From: Euglena gracilis
Lineage: Eukaryota; Euglenozoa; Euglenophyceae; Euglenales; Euglenaceae
Direction of reading: 5' to 3'
DNA length: 31,896 bases
Assembly (NCBI GenBank): GCA_900893395.1
Contig: CAAHFI011198515.1
Location: 1 to 31,896 of the forward strand
Under the pieces are notes generated by a model. The model had not been told where the DNA came from and did not search any database. It saw only the letters and a list, made by a program, of their open reading frames with translations. Each line of letters opens with the position of its first letter. Within the stretch, counting starts at the first letter, position 1. A program made the translations under genes and the position numbers. Positions 1 through 13,200 of this stretch are shown here, in pieces.

Positions 1-3000
1 AAAACGTCATTTTTCGGGTTTTCGGCCGAAATTGGGCGCGCCGGCGCTCTAAAAACGAGCGCTCTGCCCGGCTAGAGGTCGGCGATCCTTACCTGATTGT
101 TGCGAAGGGCGGCGGGCGGACAGGCGCAATTTTGCCCGCGGCGGGCGTGCGTAAACGCAGCGGTTACCGCCGGGAGGCGCAAAATAGCACTTTGGTAACG
201 ACCCAAAAAAAACGTCATTTCGGTGTTTTCGGCCGCCCGCGCCCGATTCTAAACGAGCGCTGCCCCGGCTAGATCGGCGATCCTTACCTGATTGTTGCGA
301 AGGGCGGCGGGGACAGGCGCAAATTTTGCCCGGCGGGCGTGCGTAAAACGCAGCGTTACCGCCCGGAGGCGCAAAATAGCACTTGGTAACGGACGCCCCA
401 AAAACGTCATTTTTCGGTCATTTTCGGCCGAAATCGGCCGCGCCGGCGCTCTAAAAACGAGCGCTCTGCCCCGGCTAGAGGTCGGCGATCCTTTACCTGA
501 TTGTTGCGAAGGGCGGCGGGCGGACAGGCGCAATTTTGCCCGCGGCGGCGTGCGTAAAACGCAGCAGTTACCGCCCGGGAGGCGCAAAATAGCACGTTTG
601 GTAACGGACGCCCCCAAAAACGTCATTTTTCGGTCATTTTCGGCCGAAATCGGCCGCCGGCGCTCCAAAAACGAGCGCTCTGCCCCGGCTAGAGGTCGGC
701 GATCCTTTACCTGAATTGTTGCGAAGGGCGGCGGGCGGACAGGCGCAATTTTGCCCGCGGCGGGCGTGCGTAAAACGCAGCAGTTACCGCCCGGGAGGCG
801 CAAAATAGCACTTTGGTAACGGACGCCCCAAAAACGTCATTTTCGGTCATTTTCGGCCGAAATCGGCTGCGCCGGCGCTCCAAAAACGAGCGCTCTGCCC
901 CGGCTAGAGGTCGGCGATCCTTTACCTGATTGTTGCGAAGGGCGGCGGGCGGACAGGCGCAATTTTGCCCGCGGCGGGCGTGCGTAAAACGCAGCAGTTA
1001 CCGCCCGGGAGGCGCAAAATAGCACTTTGGTAACGGACGCCCCCAAAAACGTCATTTTTCGGTCATTTTCGGCCGAAATCGGCCGCGCCGGCGCTCCAAA
1101 AACGAGCGCTCTGCCCCGGCTAGAGGTCGGCGATCCTTTACCTGATTGTTGCGAAGGGCGGCGGCGGACAGGCGCAATTTTGCCCGCGCGGGCGTGCGTA
1201 AAACGCAGCAGTTACCGCCCGGGAGGCGCAAAATAGCACTTTGGTAACGGACGCCCCCAAAAACGTCATTTTTCGGTCATTTTCGGCCGAAATCGGCCGC
1301 CGGCGCTCCAAAAACGAGCGCTCTGCCCCGGCTAGAGGTCGGCGATCCTTTACCTGATTGTTGCGAAGGGCGGCGGGCGGACAGGCGCAATTTTGCCCGC
1401 GGCGGGCGTGCGTAAAACGCAGCAGTTACCGCCCGGGAGGCGCAAAATAGCACTTTGGTAACGGACGCCCCAAAAACGTCATTTTTCGGTCATTTTCGGC
1501 CGAAATCGGCCGCGCCGGCGCTCCAAAAACGAGCGCTCTGCCCCGGCTAGAGGTCGGCGATCCTTTACCTGATTGTTGCGAAGGGCGGCGCGGACAGGCG
1601 CAATTTTGCCCGCGGCGGGCGTGCGTAAAACGCAGCAGTTACCGCCCGGGAGGCGCAAAATAGCACTTTGGTAACGGACGCCCCAAAAACGTCATTTTTC
1701 GGTCATTTTCGGCCGAAATCGGCCGCGCCGGCGCTCCAAAAACGAGCGCTCTGCCCCGGCTAGAGGTCGGCGATCCTTTACCTGATTGTTGCGAAGGGCG
1801 GCGGGCGGACAGGCGCAATTTTGCCCGCGGCGGGCGTGCGTAAAACGCAGCAGTTACCGCCCGGGAGGCGCAAAATAGCACTTTGGTAACGGACGCCCCA
1901 AAAACGTCATTTTTCGGTCATTTTCGGCCGAAATCGGCCGCGCCGGCGCTCCAAAAACGAGCGCTCTGCCCCGGCTAGAGGTCGGCGATCCTTTACCTGA
2001 TTGTTGCGAAGGGCGGCGGGCGGACAGGCGCAATTTTGCCGCGGCGGGCGTGCGTAAAACGCAGCAGTTACCGCCCGGGAGGCGCAAAATAGCACTTTGG
2101 TAACGGACGCCCCAAAAACGTCATTTTTCGGTCATTTTCGGCCGAAATCGGCCGCGCCGGCGCTCCAAAAACGAGCGCTCTGCCCCGGCTAGAGGTCGGC
2201 GATCCTTTACCTGATTGTTGCGAAGGGCGGCGGGCGGACAGGCGCAATTTTGCCGCGGCGGGCGTGCGTAAAACGCAGCAGTTACCGCCCGGGAGGCGCA
2301 AAATAGCACTTTGGTAACGGACGCCCCAAAAACGTCATTTTTCGGTCATTTTCGGCCGAAATCGGCCGCGCCGGCGCTCCAAAAACGAGCGCTCTGCCCC
2401 GGCTAGAGGTCGGCGATCCTTTACCTGATTGTTGCGAAGGGCGGCGGGCGGACAGGCGCAATTTTGCCCGCGGCGGGCGTGCGTAAAACGCAGCAGTTAC
2501 CGCCCGGGAGGCGCAAAATAGCACTTTGGTAACGGACGCCCCAAAAACGTCATTTTTCGGTCATTTTCGGCCGAAATCGGCCGCGCCGGCGCTCCAAAAA
2601 CGAGCGCTCTGCCCCGGCTAGAGGTCGGCGATCCTTTACCTGATGTTGCGAAGGGCGGCGGGCGGACAGGCGCAATTTTGCCCGCGGCGGGCGTGCGTAA
2701 AACGCAGCAGTTACCGCCCGGGAGGCGCAAAATAGCACTTTGGTAACGGACGCCCCAAAAACGTCATTTTTCGGTCATTTTCGGCCGAAATCGGCCGCGC
2801 CGGCGCTCCAAAAACGAGCGCTCTGCCCCGGCTAGAGGTCGGCGATCCTTTACCTGATTGTTGCGAAGGGCGGCGGGCGGACAGGCGCAATTTTGCCCGC
2901 GGCGGGCGTGCGTAAAACGCAGCAGTTACCGCCCGGGAGGCGCAAAATAGCACTTTGGTAACGGACGCCCCAAAAACGTCATTTTTCGGTCATTTTCGGC

Positions 3001-3180
3001 CGAAATCGGCCGCGCCGGCGCTCCAAAAACGAGCGCTCTGCCCCGGCTAGAGGTCGGCGATCCTTTACCTGATTGTTGCGAAGGGCGGCGGGCGGACAGG
3101 CGCAATTTTGCCCGCGGCGGGCGTGCGTAAAACGCAGCAGTTACCGCCCGGGAGGCGCAAAATAGCACTTTGGTAACGGA
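1..3180. repeat. Satellite block A (214-215 bp units)
   Basis: Units carry TTTGGTAACGG, CGGTCATTTT, CCTGATTGTTGCG, GGACAGGCGC and mostly GGCCGCGCC. Roughly the first 700 bp contain many single-base gains and losses in short homopolymer runs compared with the interior. This could be array-edge decay or low consensus quality at a contig end. Confidence 0.85.
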
Positions 3181-3400
3181 CGCCCCAAAAACGTCATTTT
3201 TCGGCATTTTCGGCCGAAATCGGCCGCGCCGGCGCTCCAAAAACGAGCGCTCTGCCCTAGAGGTCGGCGATCCTTTAGAGGTCGGCGATGTGTTGCGAAG
3301 GGCGGCGGGCGGACAGGCGCAATTTTGCCCGCGGCGGGCGTGCGTAAAACGCAGCAGTTACCGCCCGGGAGGCGCAAAATAGCACTTTGGTAACGGACGC
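3181..3400. repeat. Rearranged satellite unit at a block boundary
   Basis: One unit is locally rearranged: AGAGGTCGGCGAT is present twice (about 3260-3290), the usual CCGG before it is lost and the ACCTGATTG segment is missing. Units to its left carry mainly GGCCGCGCC and units to its right GGCTGCGCC. The odd unit therefore sits at a variant boundary, which suggests an unequal-exchange junction. Confidence 0.7.
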
Positions 3401-5516
3401 CCCAAAAACGTCATTTTTCGGTCATTTTCGGCCGAAATCGGCTGCGCCGGCGCTCCAAAAACGAGCGCTCTGCCCCGGCTAGAGGTCGGCGATCCTTTAC
3501 CTGATGTTGCGAAGGGCGGCGGGCGGACAGGCGCAATTTTGCCCGCGGCGGGCGTGCGTAAAACGCAGCAGTTACCGCCCGGGAGGCGCAAAATAGCACT
3601 TTGGTAACGGACGCCCCAAAAACGTCATTTTTCGGCATTTTCGGCCGAAATCGGCTGCGCCGGCGCTCCAAAAACGAGCGCTCTGCCCCGGCTAGAGGTC
3701 GGCGATCCTTTACCTGATGTTGCGAAGGGCGGCGGGCGGACAGGCGCAATTTTGCCCGCGGCGGGCGTGCGTAAAACGCAGCAGTTACCGCCCGGGAGGC
3801 GCAAAATAGCACTTGGTAACGGACGCCCCAAAAACGTCATTTTTCGGCATTTTCGGCCGAAATCGGCTGCGCCGGCGCTCCAAAAACGAGCGCTCTGCCC
3901 CGGCTAGAGGTCGGCGATCCTTTACCTGATTGTTGCGAAGGGCGGCGGGCGGACAGGCGCAATTTTGCCCGCGGCGGGCGTGCGTAAAACGCAGCAGTTA
4001 CCGCCCGGGAGGCGCAAAATAGCACTTTGGTAACGGACGCCCCAAAAACGTCATTTTTCGGCATTTTCGGCCGAAATCGGCTGCGCCGGCGCTCCAAAAA
4101 CGAGCGCTCTGCCCCGGCTAGAGGTCGGCGATCCTTTACCTGATTGTTGCGAAGGGCGGCGGGCGGACAGGCGCAATTTTGCCCGCGGCGGGCGTGCGTA
4201 AAACGCAGCAGTTACCGCCCGGGAGGCGCAAAATAGCACTTTGGTAACGGACGCCCCAAAAACGTCATTTTTCGGCATTTTCGGCCGAAATCGGCTGCGC
4301 CGGCGCTCCAAAAACGAGCGCTCTGCCCCGGCTAGAGGTCGGCGATCCTTTACCTGATTGTTGCGAAGGGCGGCGGGCGGACAGGCGCAATTTTGCCCGC
4401 GGCGGGCGTGCGTAAAACGCAGCAGTTACCGCCCGGGAGGCGCAAAATAGCACTTTGGTAACGGACGCCCCAAAAACGTCATTTTTCGGTCATTTTCGGC
4501 CGAAATCGGCTGCGCCGGCGCTCCAAAAACGAGCGCTCTGCCCCGGCTAGAGGTCGGCGATCCTTTACCTGATGTTGCGAAGGGCGGCGGGCGGACAGGC
4601 GCAATTTTGCCCGCGGCGGGCGTGCGTAAAACGCAGCAGTTACCGCCCGGGAGGCGCAAAATAGCACTTTGGTAACGGACGCCCCAAAAACGTCATTTTT
4701 CGGCATTTTCGGCCGAAATCGGCTGCGCCGGCGCTCCAAAAACGAGCGCTCTGCCCCGGCTAGAGGTCGGCGATCCTTTACCTGATGTTGCGAAGGGCGG
4801 CGGGCGGACAGGCGCAATTTTGCCGCGGCGGGCGTGCGTAAAACGCAGCAGTTACCGCCCGGGAGGCGCAAAATAGCACTTTGGTAACGGACGCCCCAAA
4901 AACGTCATTTTTCGGCATTTTCGGCCGAAATCGGCTGCGCCGGCGCTCCAAAAACGAGCGCTCTGCCCCGGCTAGAGGTCGGCGATCCTTTACCTGATGT
5001 TGCGAAGGGCGGCGGGCGGACAGGCGCAATTTTGCCCGCGGCGGGCGTGCGTAAAACGCAGCAGTTACCGCCCGGGAGGCGCAAAATAGCACTTTGGTAA
5101 CGGACGCCCCAAAAACGTCATTTTTCGGCATTTTCGGCCGAAATCGGCTGCGCCGGCGCTCCAAAAACGAGCGCTCTGCCCCGGCTAGAGGTCGGCGATC
5201 CTTTACCTGATGTTGCGAAGGGCGGCGGGCGGACAGGCGCAATTTTGCCCGCGGCGGGCGTGCGTAAAACGCAGCAGTTACCGCCCGGGAGGCGCAAAAT
5301 AGCACTTTGGTAACGGACGCCCCAAAAACGTCATTTTTCGGCATTTTCGGCCGAAATCGGCTGCGCCGGCGCTCCAAAAACGAGCGCTCTGCCCCGGCTA
5401 GAGGTCGGCGATCCTTTACCTGATGTTGCGAAGGGCGGCGGGCGGACAGGCGCAATTTTGCCCGCGGCGGGCGTGCGTAAAACGCAGCAGTTACCGCCCG
5501 GGAGGCGCAAAATAGC
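3401..5516. repeat. Satellite block B (212-214 bp units)
   Basis: Units share GGCTGCGCC, keep TTTGGTAACGG, and mostly have CGGCATTTT (one base shorter than block A). CCTGATGTTG and CCTGATTGTTG units are mixed. This is a transitional block between A and C. Confidence 0.8.
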
Positions 5517-7220
5517 ACGTTTAACGGACGCCCCAAAAACGTCATTTTTCGGCATTTTCGGCCGAAATCGGCTGCGCCGGCGCTCCAAAAACGAGCGCTC
5601 TGCCCCGGCTAGAGGTCGGCGATCCTTTACCTGATGTTGCGAAGGGCGGCGGGCGGACAGGCGCAATTTTGCCCGCGGCGGGCGTGCGTAAAACGCAGCA
5701 GTTACCGCCCGGGAGGCGCAAAATAGCACGTTTAACGGACGCCCCAAAAACGTCATTTTTCGGCATTTTCGGCCGAAATCGGCTGCGCCGGCGCTCCAAA
5801 AACGAGCGCTCTGCCCCGGCTAGAGGTCGGCGATCCTTTACCTGATGTTGCGAAGGGCGGCGGGCGGACAGGCGCAATTTTGCCCGCGGCGGGCGTGCGT
5901 AAAACGCAGCAGTTACCGCCCGGGAGGCGCAAAATAGCACGTTTAACGGACGCCCCAAAAACGTCATTTTTCGGCATTTTCGGCCGAAATCGGCTGCGCC
6001 GGCGCTCCAAAAACGAGCGCTCTGCCCCGGCTAGAGGTCGGCGATCCTTTACCTGATGTTGCGAAGGGCGGCGGGCGGACAGGCGCAATTTTGCCCGCGG
6101 CGGGCGTGCGTAAAACGCAGCAGTTACCGCCCGGGAGGCGCAAAATAGCACGTTTAACGGACGCCCCAAAAACGTCATTTTTCGGCATTTTCGGCCGAAA
6201 TCGGCTGCGCCGGCGCTCCAAAAACGAGCGCTCTGCCCCGGCTAGAGGTCGGCGATCCTTTACCTGATGTTGCGAAGGGCGGCGGGCGGACAGGCGCAAT
6301 TTTGCCCGCGGCGGGCGTGCGTAAAACGCAGCAGTTACCGCCCGGGAGGCGCAAAATAGCACGTTTAACGGACGCCCCAAAAACGTCATTTTTCGGCATT
6401 TTCGGCCGAAATCGGCTGCGCCGGCGCTCCAAAAACGAGCGCTCTGCCCCGGCTAGAGGTCGGCGATCCTTTACCTGATGTTGCGAAGGGCGGCGGGCGG
6501 ACAGGCGCAATTTTGCCCGCGGCGGGCGTGCGTAAAACGCAGCAGTTACCGCCCGGGAGGCGCAAAATAGCACGTTTAACGGACGCCCCAAAAACGTCAT
6601 TTTTCGGCATTTTCGGCCGAAATCGGCTGCGCCGGCGCTCCAAAAACGAGCGCTCTGCCCCGGCTAGAGGTCGGCGATCCTTTACCTGATGTTGCGAAGG
6701 GCGGCGGGCGGACAGGCGCAATTTTGCCCGCGGCGGGCGTGCGTAAAACGCAGCAGTTACCGCCCGGGAGGCGCAAAATAGCACGTTTAACGGACGCCCC
6801 AAAAACGTCATTTTTCGGCATTTTCGGCCGAAATCGGCTGCGCCGGCGCTCCAAAAACGAGCGCTCTGCCCCGGCTAGAGGTCGGCGATCCTTTACCTGA
6901 TGTTGCGAAGGGCGGCGGGCGGACAGGCGCAATTTTGCCCGCGGCGGGCGTGCGTAAAACGCAGCAGTTACCGCCCGGGAGGCGCAAAATAGCACGTTTA
7001 ACGGACGCCCCAAAAACGTCATTTTTCGGCATTTTCGGCCGAAATCGGCTGCGCCGGCGCTCCAAAAACGAGCGCTCTGCCCCGGCTAGAGGTCGGCGAT
7101 CCTTTACCTGATGTTGCGAAGGGCGGCGGGCGGACAGGCGCAATTTTGCCCGCGGCGGGCGTGCGTAAAACGCAGCAGTTACCGCCCGGGAGGCGCAAAA
7201 TAGCACGTTTAACGGACGCC
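5517..7220. repeat. Satellite block C (211 bp units)
   Basis: Units have CACGTTTAACGG in place of CACTTTGGTAACGG, CGGCATTTT and CCTGATGTTGCG. Landmark spacing is a regular 211 bp, the shortest in the array, over about eight near-identical copies. Confidence 0.85.
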
Positions 7221-10200
7221 CCAAAAACGTCATTTTTCGGCCATTTTCGGCCGAAATCGGCTGCGCCGGCGCTCCAAAAACGAGCGCTCTGCCCCGGCTA
7301 GAGGTCGGCGATCCTTTACCTGACTGTTGCGAAGGGCGGCGGGCGGACAGGCGCAATTTTGCCCGCGGCGGGCGTGCGTAAAACGCAGCAGTTACCGCCC
7401 GGGAGGCGCAAAATAGCACGTTTAACGGACGCCCCAAAAACGTCATTTTTCGGCATTTTCGGCCGAAATCGGCTGCGCCGGCGCTCCAAAAACGAGCGCT
7501 CTGCCCCGGCTAGAGGTCGGCGATCCTTTACCTGATGTTGCGAAGGGCGGCGGGCGGACAGGCGCAATTTTGCCCGCGGCGGGCGTGCGTAAAACGCAGC
7601 AGTTACCGCCCGGGAGGCGCAAAATAGCACGTTTAACGGACGCCCCAAAAACGTCATTTTTCGGCCATTTTCGGCCGAAATCGGCTGCGCCGGCGCTCCA
7701 AAAACGAGCGCTCTGCCCCGGCTAGAGGTCGGCGATCCTTTACCTGAACTGTTGCGAAGGGCGGCGGGCGGACAGGCGCAATTTTGCCCGCGGCGGGCGT
7801 GCGTAAAACGCAGCAGTTACCGCCCGGGAGGCGCAAAATAGCACGTTTAACGGACGCCCCAAAAACGTCATTTTTCGGCATTTTCGGCCGAAATCGGCTG
7901 CGCCGGCGCTCCAAAAACGAGCGCTCTGCCCCGGCTAGAGGTCGGCGATCCTTTACCTGACTGTTGCGAAGGGCGGCGGGCGGACAGGCGCAATTTTGCC
8001 CGCGGCGGGCGTGCGTAAAACGCAGCAGTTACCGCCCGGGAGGCGCAAAATAGCACGTTTAACGGACGCCCCAAAAACGTCATTTTTCGGCCATTTTCGG
8101 CCGAAATCGGCTGCGCCGGCGCTCCAAAAACGAGCGCTCTGCCCCGGCTAGAGGTCGGCGATCCTTTACCTGACTGTTGCGAAGGGCGGCGGGCGGACAG
8201 GCGCAATTTTGCCCGCGGCGGGCGTGCGTAAAACGCAGCAGTTACCGCCCGGGAGGCGCAAAATAGCACGTTTAACGGACGCCCCAAAAACGTCATTTTT
8301 CGGCCATTTTCGGCCGAAATCGGCTGCGCCGGCGCTCCAAAAACGAGCGCTCTGCCCCGGCTAGAGGTCGGCGATCCTTTACCTGACTGTTGCGAAGGGC
8401 GGCGGGCGGATAGGCGCAATTTTGCCCGCGGCGGGCGTGCGTAAAACGCAGCAGTTACCGCCCGGGAGGCGCAAAATAGCACGTTTAACGGACGCCCCAA
8501 AAACGTCATTTTTCGGCCATTTTCGGCCGAAATCGGCTGCGCCGGCGCTCCAAAAACGAGCGCTCTGCCCCGGCTAGAGGTCGGCGATCCTTTACCTGAC
8601 TGTTGCGAAGGGCGGCGGGCGGATAGGCGCAATTTTGCCCGCGGCGGGCGTGCGTAAAACGCAGCAGTTACCGCCCGGGAGGCGCAAAATAGCACGTTTA
8701 ACGGACGCCCCAAAAACGTCATTTTTCGGCCATTTTCGGCCGAAATCGGCTGCGCCGGCGCTCCAAAAACGAGCGCTCTGCCCCGGCTAGAGGTCGGCGA
8801 TCCTTTACCTGACTGTTGCGAAGGGCGGCGGGCGGATAGGCGCAATTTTGCCCGCGGCGGGCGTGCGTAAAACGCAGCAGTTACCGCCCGGGAGGCGCAA
8901 AATAGCACGTTTAACGGACGCCCCAAAAACGTCATTTTTCGGCCATTTTCGGCCGAAATCGGCTGCGCCGGCGCTCCAAAAACGAGCGCTCTGCCCCGGC
9001 TAGAGGTCGGCGATCCTTTACCTGACTGTTGCGAAGGGCGGCGGGCGGATAGGCGCAATTTTGCCCGCGGCGGGCGTGCGTAAAACGCAGCAGTTACCGC
9101 CCGGGAGGCGCAAAATAGCACGTTTAACGGACGCCCCAAAAACGTCATTTTTCGGCCATTTTCGGCCGAAATCGGCTGCGCCGGCGCTCCAAAAACGAGC
9201 GCTCTGCCCCGGCTAGAGGTCGGCGATCCTTTACCTGACTGTTGCGAAGGGCGGCGGGCGGATAGGCGCAATTTTGCCCGCGGCGGGCGTGCGTAAAACG
9301 CAGCAGTTACCGCCCGGGAGGCGCAAAATAGCACGTTTAACGGACGCCCCAAAAACGTCATTTTTCGGCCATTTTCGGCCGAAATCGGCTGCGCCGGCGC
9401 TCCAAAAACGAGCGCTCTGCCCCGGCTAGAGGTCGGCGATCCTTTACCTGACTGTTGCGAAGGGCGGCGGGCGGATAGGCGCAATTTTGCCCGCGGCGGG
9501 CGTGCGTAAAACGCAGCAGTTACCGCCCGGGAGGCGCAAAATAGCACGTTTAACGGACGCCCCAAAAACGTCATTTTTCGGCCATTTTCGGCCGAAATCG
9601 GCTGCGCCGGCGCTCCAAAAACGAGCGCTCTGCCCCGGCTAGAGGTCGGCGATCCTTTACCTGACTGTTGCGAAGGGCGGCGGGCGGATAGGCGCAATTT
9701 TGCCCGCGGCGGGCGTGCGTAAAACGCAGCAGTTACCGCCCGGGAGGCGCAAAATAGCACGTTTAACGGACGCCCCAAAAACGTCATTTTTCGGCCATTT
9801 TCGGCCGAAATCGGCTGCGCCGGCGCTCCAAAAACGAGCGCTCTGCCCCGGCTAGAGGTCGGCGATCCTTTACCTGACTGTTGCGAAGGGCGGCGGGCGG
9901 ATAGGCGCAATTTTGCCCGCGGCGGGCGTGCGTAAAACGCAGCAGTTACCGCCCGGGAGGCGCAAAATAGCACGTTTAACGGACGCCCCAAAAACGTCAT
10001 TTTTCGGCCATTTTCGGCCGAAATCGGCTGCGCCGGCGCTCCAAAAACGAGCGCTCTGCCCCGGCTAGAGGTCGGCGATCCTTTACCTGACTGTTGCGAA
10101 GGGCGGCGGGCGGATAGGCGCAATTTTGCCCGCGGCGGGCGTGCGTAAAACGCAGCAGTTACCGCCCGGGAGGCGCAAAATAGCACGTTTAACGGACGCC

Positions 10201-13200
10201 CCAAAAACGTCATTTTTCGGCCATTTTCGGCCGAAATCGGCTGCGCCGGCGCTCCAAAAACGAGCGCTCTGCCCCGGCTAGAGGTCGGCGATCCTTTACC
10301 TGACTGTTGCGAAGGGCGGCGGGCGGATAGGCGCAATTTTGCCCGCGGCGGGCGTGCGTAAAACGCAGCAGTTACCGCCCGGGAGGCGCAAAATAGCACG
10401 TTTAACGGACGCCCCAAAAACGTCATTTTTCGGCCATTTTCGGCCGAAATCGGCTGCGCCGGCGCTCCAAAAACGAGCGCTCTGCCCCGGCTAGAGGTCG
10501 GCGATCCTTTACCTGACTGTTGCGAAGGGCGGCGGGCGGATAGGCGCAATTTTGCCCGCGGCGGGCGTGCGTAAAACGCAGCAGTTACCGCCCGGGAGGC
10601 GCAAAATAGCACGTTTAACGGACGCCCCAAAAACGTCATTTTTCGGCCATTTTCGGCCGAAATCGGCTGCGCCGGCGCTCCAAAAACGAGCGCTCTGCCC
10701 CGGCTAGAGGTCGGCGATCCTTTACCTGACTGTTGCGAAGGGCGGCGGGCGGATAGGCGCAATTTTGCCCGGCGGGCGTGCGTAAAACGCAGCAGTTACC
10801 GCCCGGGAGGCGCAAAATAGCACGTTTAACGGACGCCCCAAAAACGTCATTTTTCGGCCATTTTCGGCCGAAATCGGCTGCGCCGGCGCTCCAAAAACGA
10901 GCGCTCTGCCCCGGCTAGAGGTCGGCGATCCTTTACCTGACTGTTGCGAAGGGCGGCGGGCGGATAGGCGCAATTTTGCCCGCGGCGGGCGTGCGTAAAA
11001 CGCAGCAGTTACCGCCCGGGAGGCGCAAAATAGCACGTTTAACGGACGCCCCAAAAACGTCATTTTTCGGCCATTTTCGGCCGAAATCGGCTGCGCCGGC
11101 GCTCCAAAAACGAGCGCTCTGCCCCGGCTAGAGGTCGGCGATCCTTTACCTGACTGTTGCGAAGGGCGGCGGGCGGATAGGCGCAATTTTGCCCGCGGCG
11201 GGCGTGCGTAAAACGCAGCAGTTACCGCCCGGGAGGCGCAAAATAGCACGTTTAACGGACGCCCCAAAAACGTCATTTTTCGGCCATTTTCGGCCGAAAT
11301 CGGCTGCGCCGGCGCTCCAAAAACGAGCGCTCTGCCCCGGCTAGAGGTCGGCGATCCTTTACCTGACTGTTGCGAAGGGCGGCGGGCGGATAGGCGCAAT
11401 TTTGCCCGCGGCGGGCGTGCGTAAAACGCAGCAGTTACCGCCCGGGAGGCGCAAAATAGCACGTTTAACGGACGCCCCAAAAACGTCATTTTTCGGCCAT
11501 TTTCGGCCGAAATCGGCTGCGCCGGCGCTCCAAAAACGAGCGCTCTGCCCCGGCTAGAGGTCGGCGATCCTTTACCTGACTGTTGCGAAGGGCGGCGGGC
11601 GGATAGGCGCAATTTTGCCCGCGGCGGGCGTGCGTAAAACGCAGCAGTTACCGCCCGGGAGGCGCAAAATAGCACGTTTAACGGACGCCCCAAAAACGTC
11701 ATTTTTCGGCCATTTTCGGCCGAAATCGGCTGCGCCGGCGCTCCAAAAACGAGCGCTCTGCCCCGGCTAGAGGTCGGCGATCCTTTACCTGACTGTTGCG
11801 AAGGGCGGCGGGCGGATAGGCGCAATTTTGCCCGCGGCGGGCGTGCGTAAAACGCAGCAGTTACCGCCCGGGAGGCGCAAAATAGCACGTTTAACGGACG
11901 CCCCAAAAACGTCATTTTTCGGCCATTTTCGGCCGAAATCGGCTGCGCCGGCGCTCCAAAAACGAGCGCTCTGCCCCGGCTAGAGGTCGGCGATCCTTTA
12001 CCTGACTGTTGCGAAGGGCGGCGGGCGGATAGGCGCAATTTTGCCCGCGGCGGGCGTGCGTAAAACGCAGCAGTTACCGCCCGGGAGGCGCAAAATAGCA
12101 CGTTTAACGGACGCCCCAAAAACGTCATTTTTCGGCCATTTTCGGCCGAAATCGGCTGCGCCGGCGCTCCAAAAACGAGCGCTCTGCCCCGGCTAGAGGT
12201 CGGCGATCCTTTACCTGACTGTTGCGAAGGGCGGCGGGCGGATAGGCGCAATTTTGCCCGCGGCGGGCGTGCGTAAAACGCAGCAGTTACCGCCCGGGAG
12301 GCGCAAAATAGCACGTTTAACGGACGCCCCAAAAACGTCATTTTTCGGCCATTTTCGGCCGAAATCGGCTGCGCCGGCGCTCCAAAAACGAGCGCTCTGC
12401 CCCGGCTAGAGGTCGGCGATCCTTTACCTGACTGTTGCGAAGGGCGGCGGGCGGATAGGCGCAATTTTGCCCGCGGCGGGCGTGCGTAAAACGCAGCAGT
12501 TACCGCCCGGGAGGCGCAAAATAGCACGTTTAACGGACGCCCCAAAAACGTCATTTTTCGGCCATTTTCGGCCGAAATCGGCTGCGCCGGCGCTCCAAAA
12601 ACGAGCGCTCTGCCCCGGCTAGAGGTCGGCGATCCTTTACCTGACTGTTGCGAAGGGCGGCGGGCGGACAGGCGCAATTTTGCCCGCGGCGGGCGTGCGT
12701 AAAACGCAGCAGTTACCGCCCGGGAGGCGCAAAATAGCACGTTTAACGGACGCCCCAAAAACGTCATTTTTCGGCCATTTTCGGCCGAAATCGGCTGCGC
12801 CGGCGCTCCAAAAACGAGCGCTCTGCCCCGGCTAGAGGTCGGCGATCCTTTACCTGATGTTGCGAAGGGCGGCGGGCGGATAGGCGCAATTTTGCCCGCG
12901 GCGGGCGTGCGTAAAACGCAGCAGTTACCGCCCGGGAGGCGCAAAATAGCACGTTTAACGGACGCCCCAAAAACGTCATTTTTCGGCCATTTTCGGCCGA
13001 AATCGGCTGCGCCGGCGCTCCAAAAACGAGCGCTCTGCCCCGGCTAGAGGTCGGCGATCCTTTACCTGACTGTTGCGAAGGGCGGCGGACGGATAGCAAT
13101 TTTGCCCGCGGCGGGCGTGCGTAAAACGCAGCAGTTACCGCCCGGGAGGCGCAAAATAGCACGTTTAACGGACGCCCCAAAAACGTCATTTTTCGGCCAT

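Noticed and set aside
249-7657. Many 60-250-codon frames on both strands in the left array
   Set aside because: The same frame recurs in each unit and shifts with every indel; treated as shadows of the repeat.
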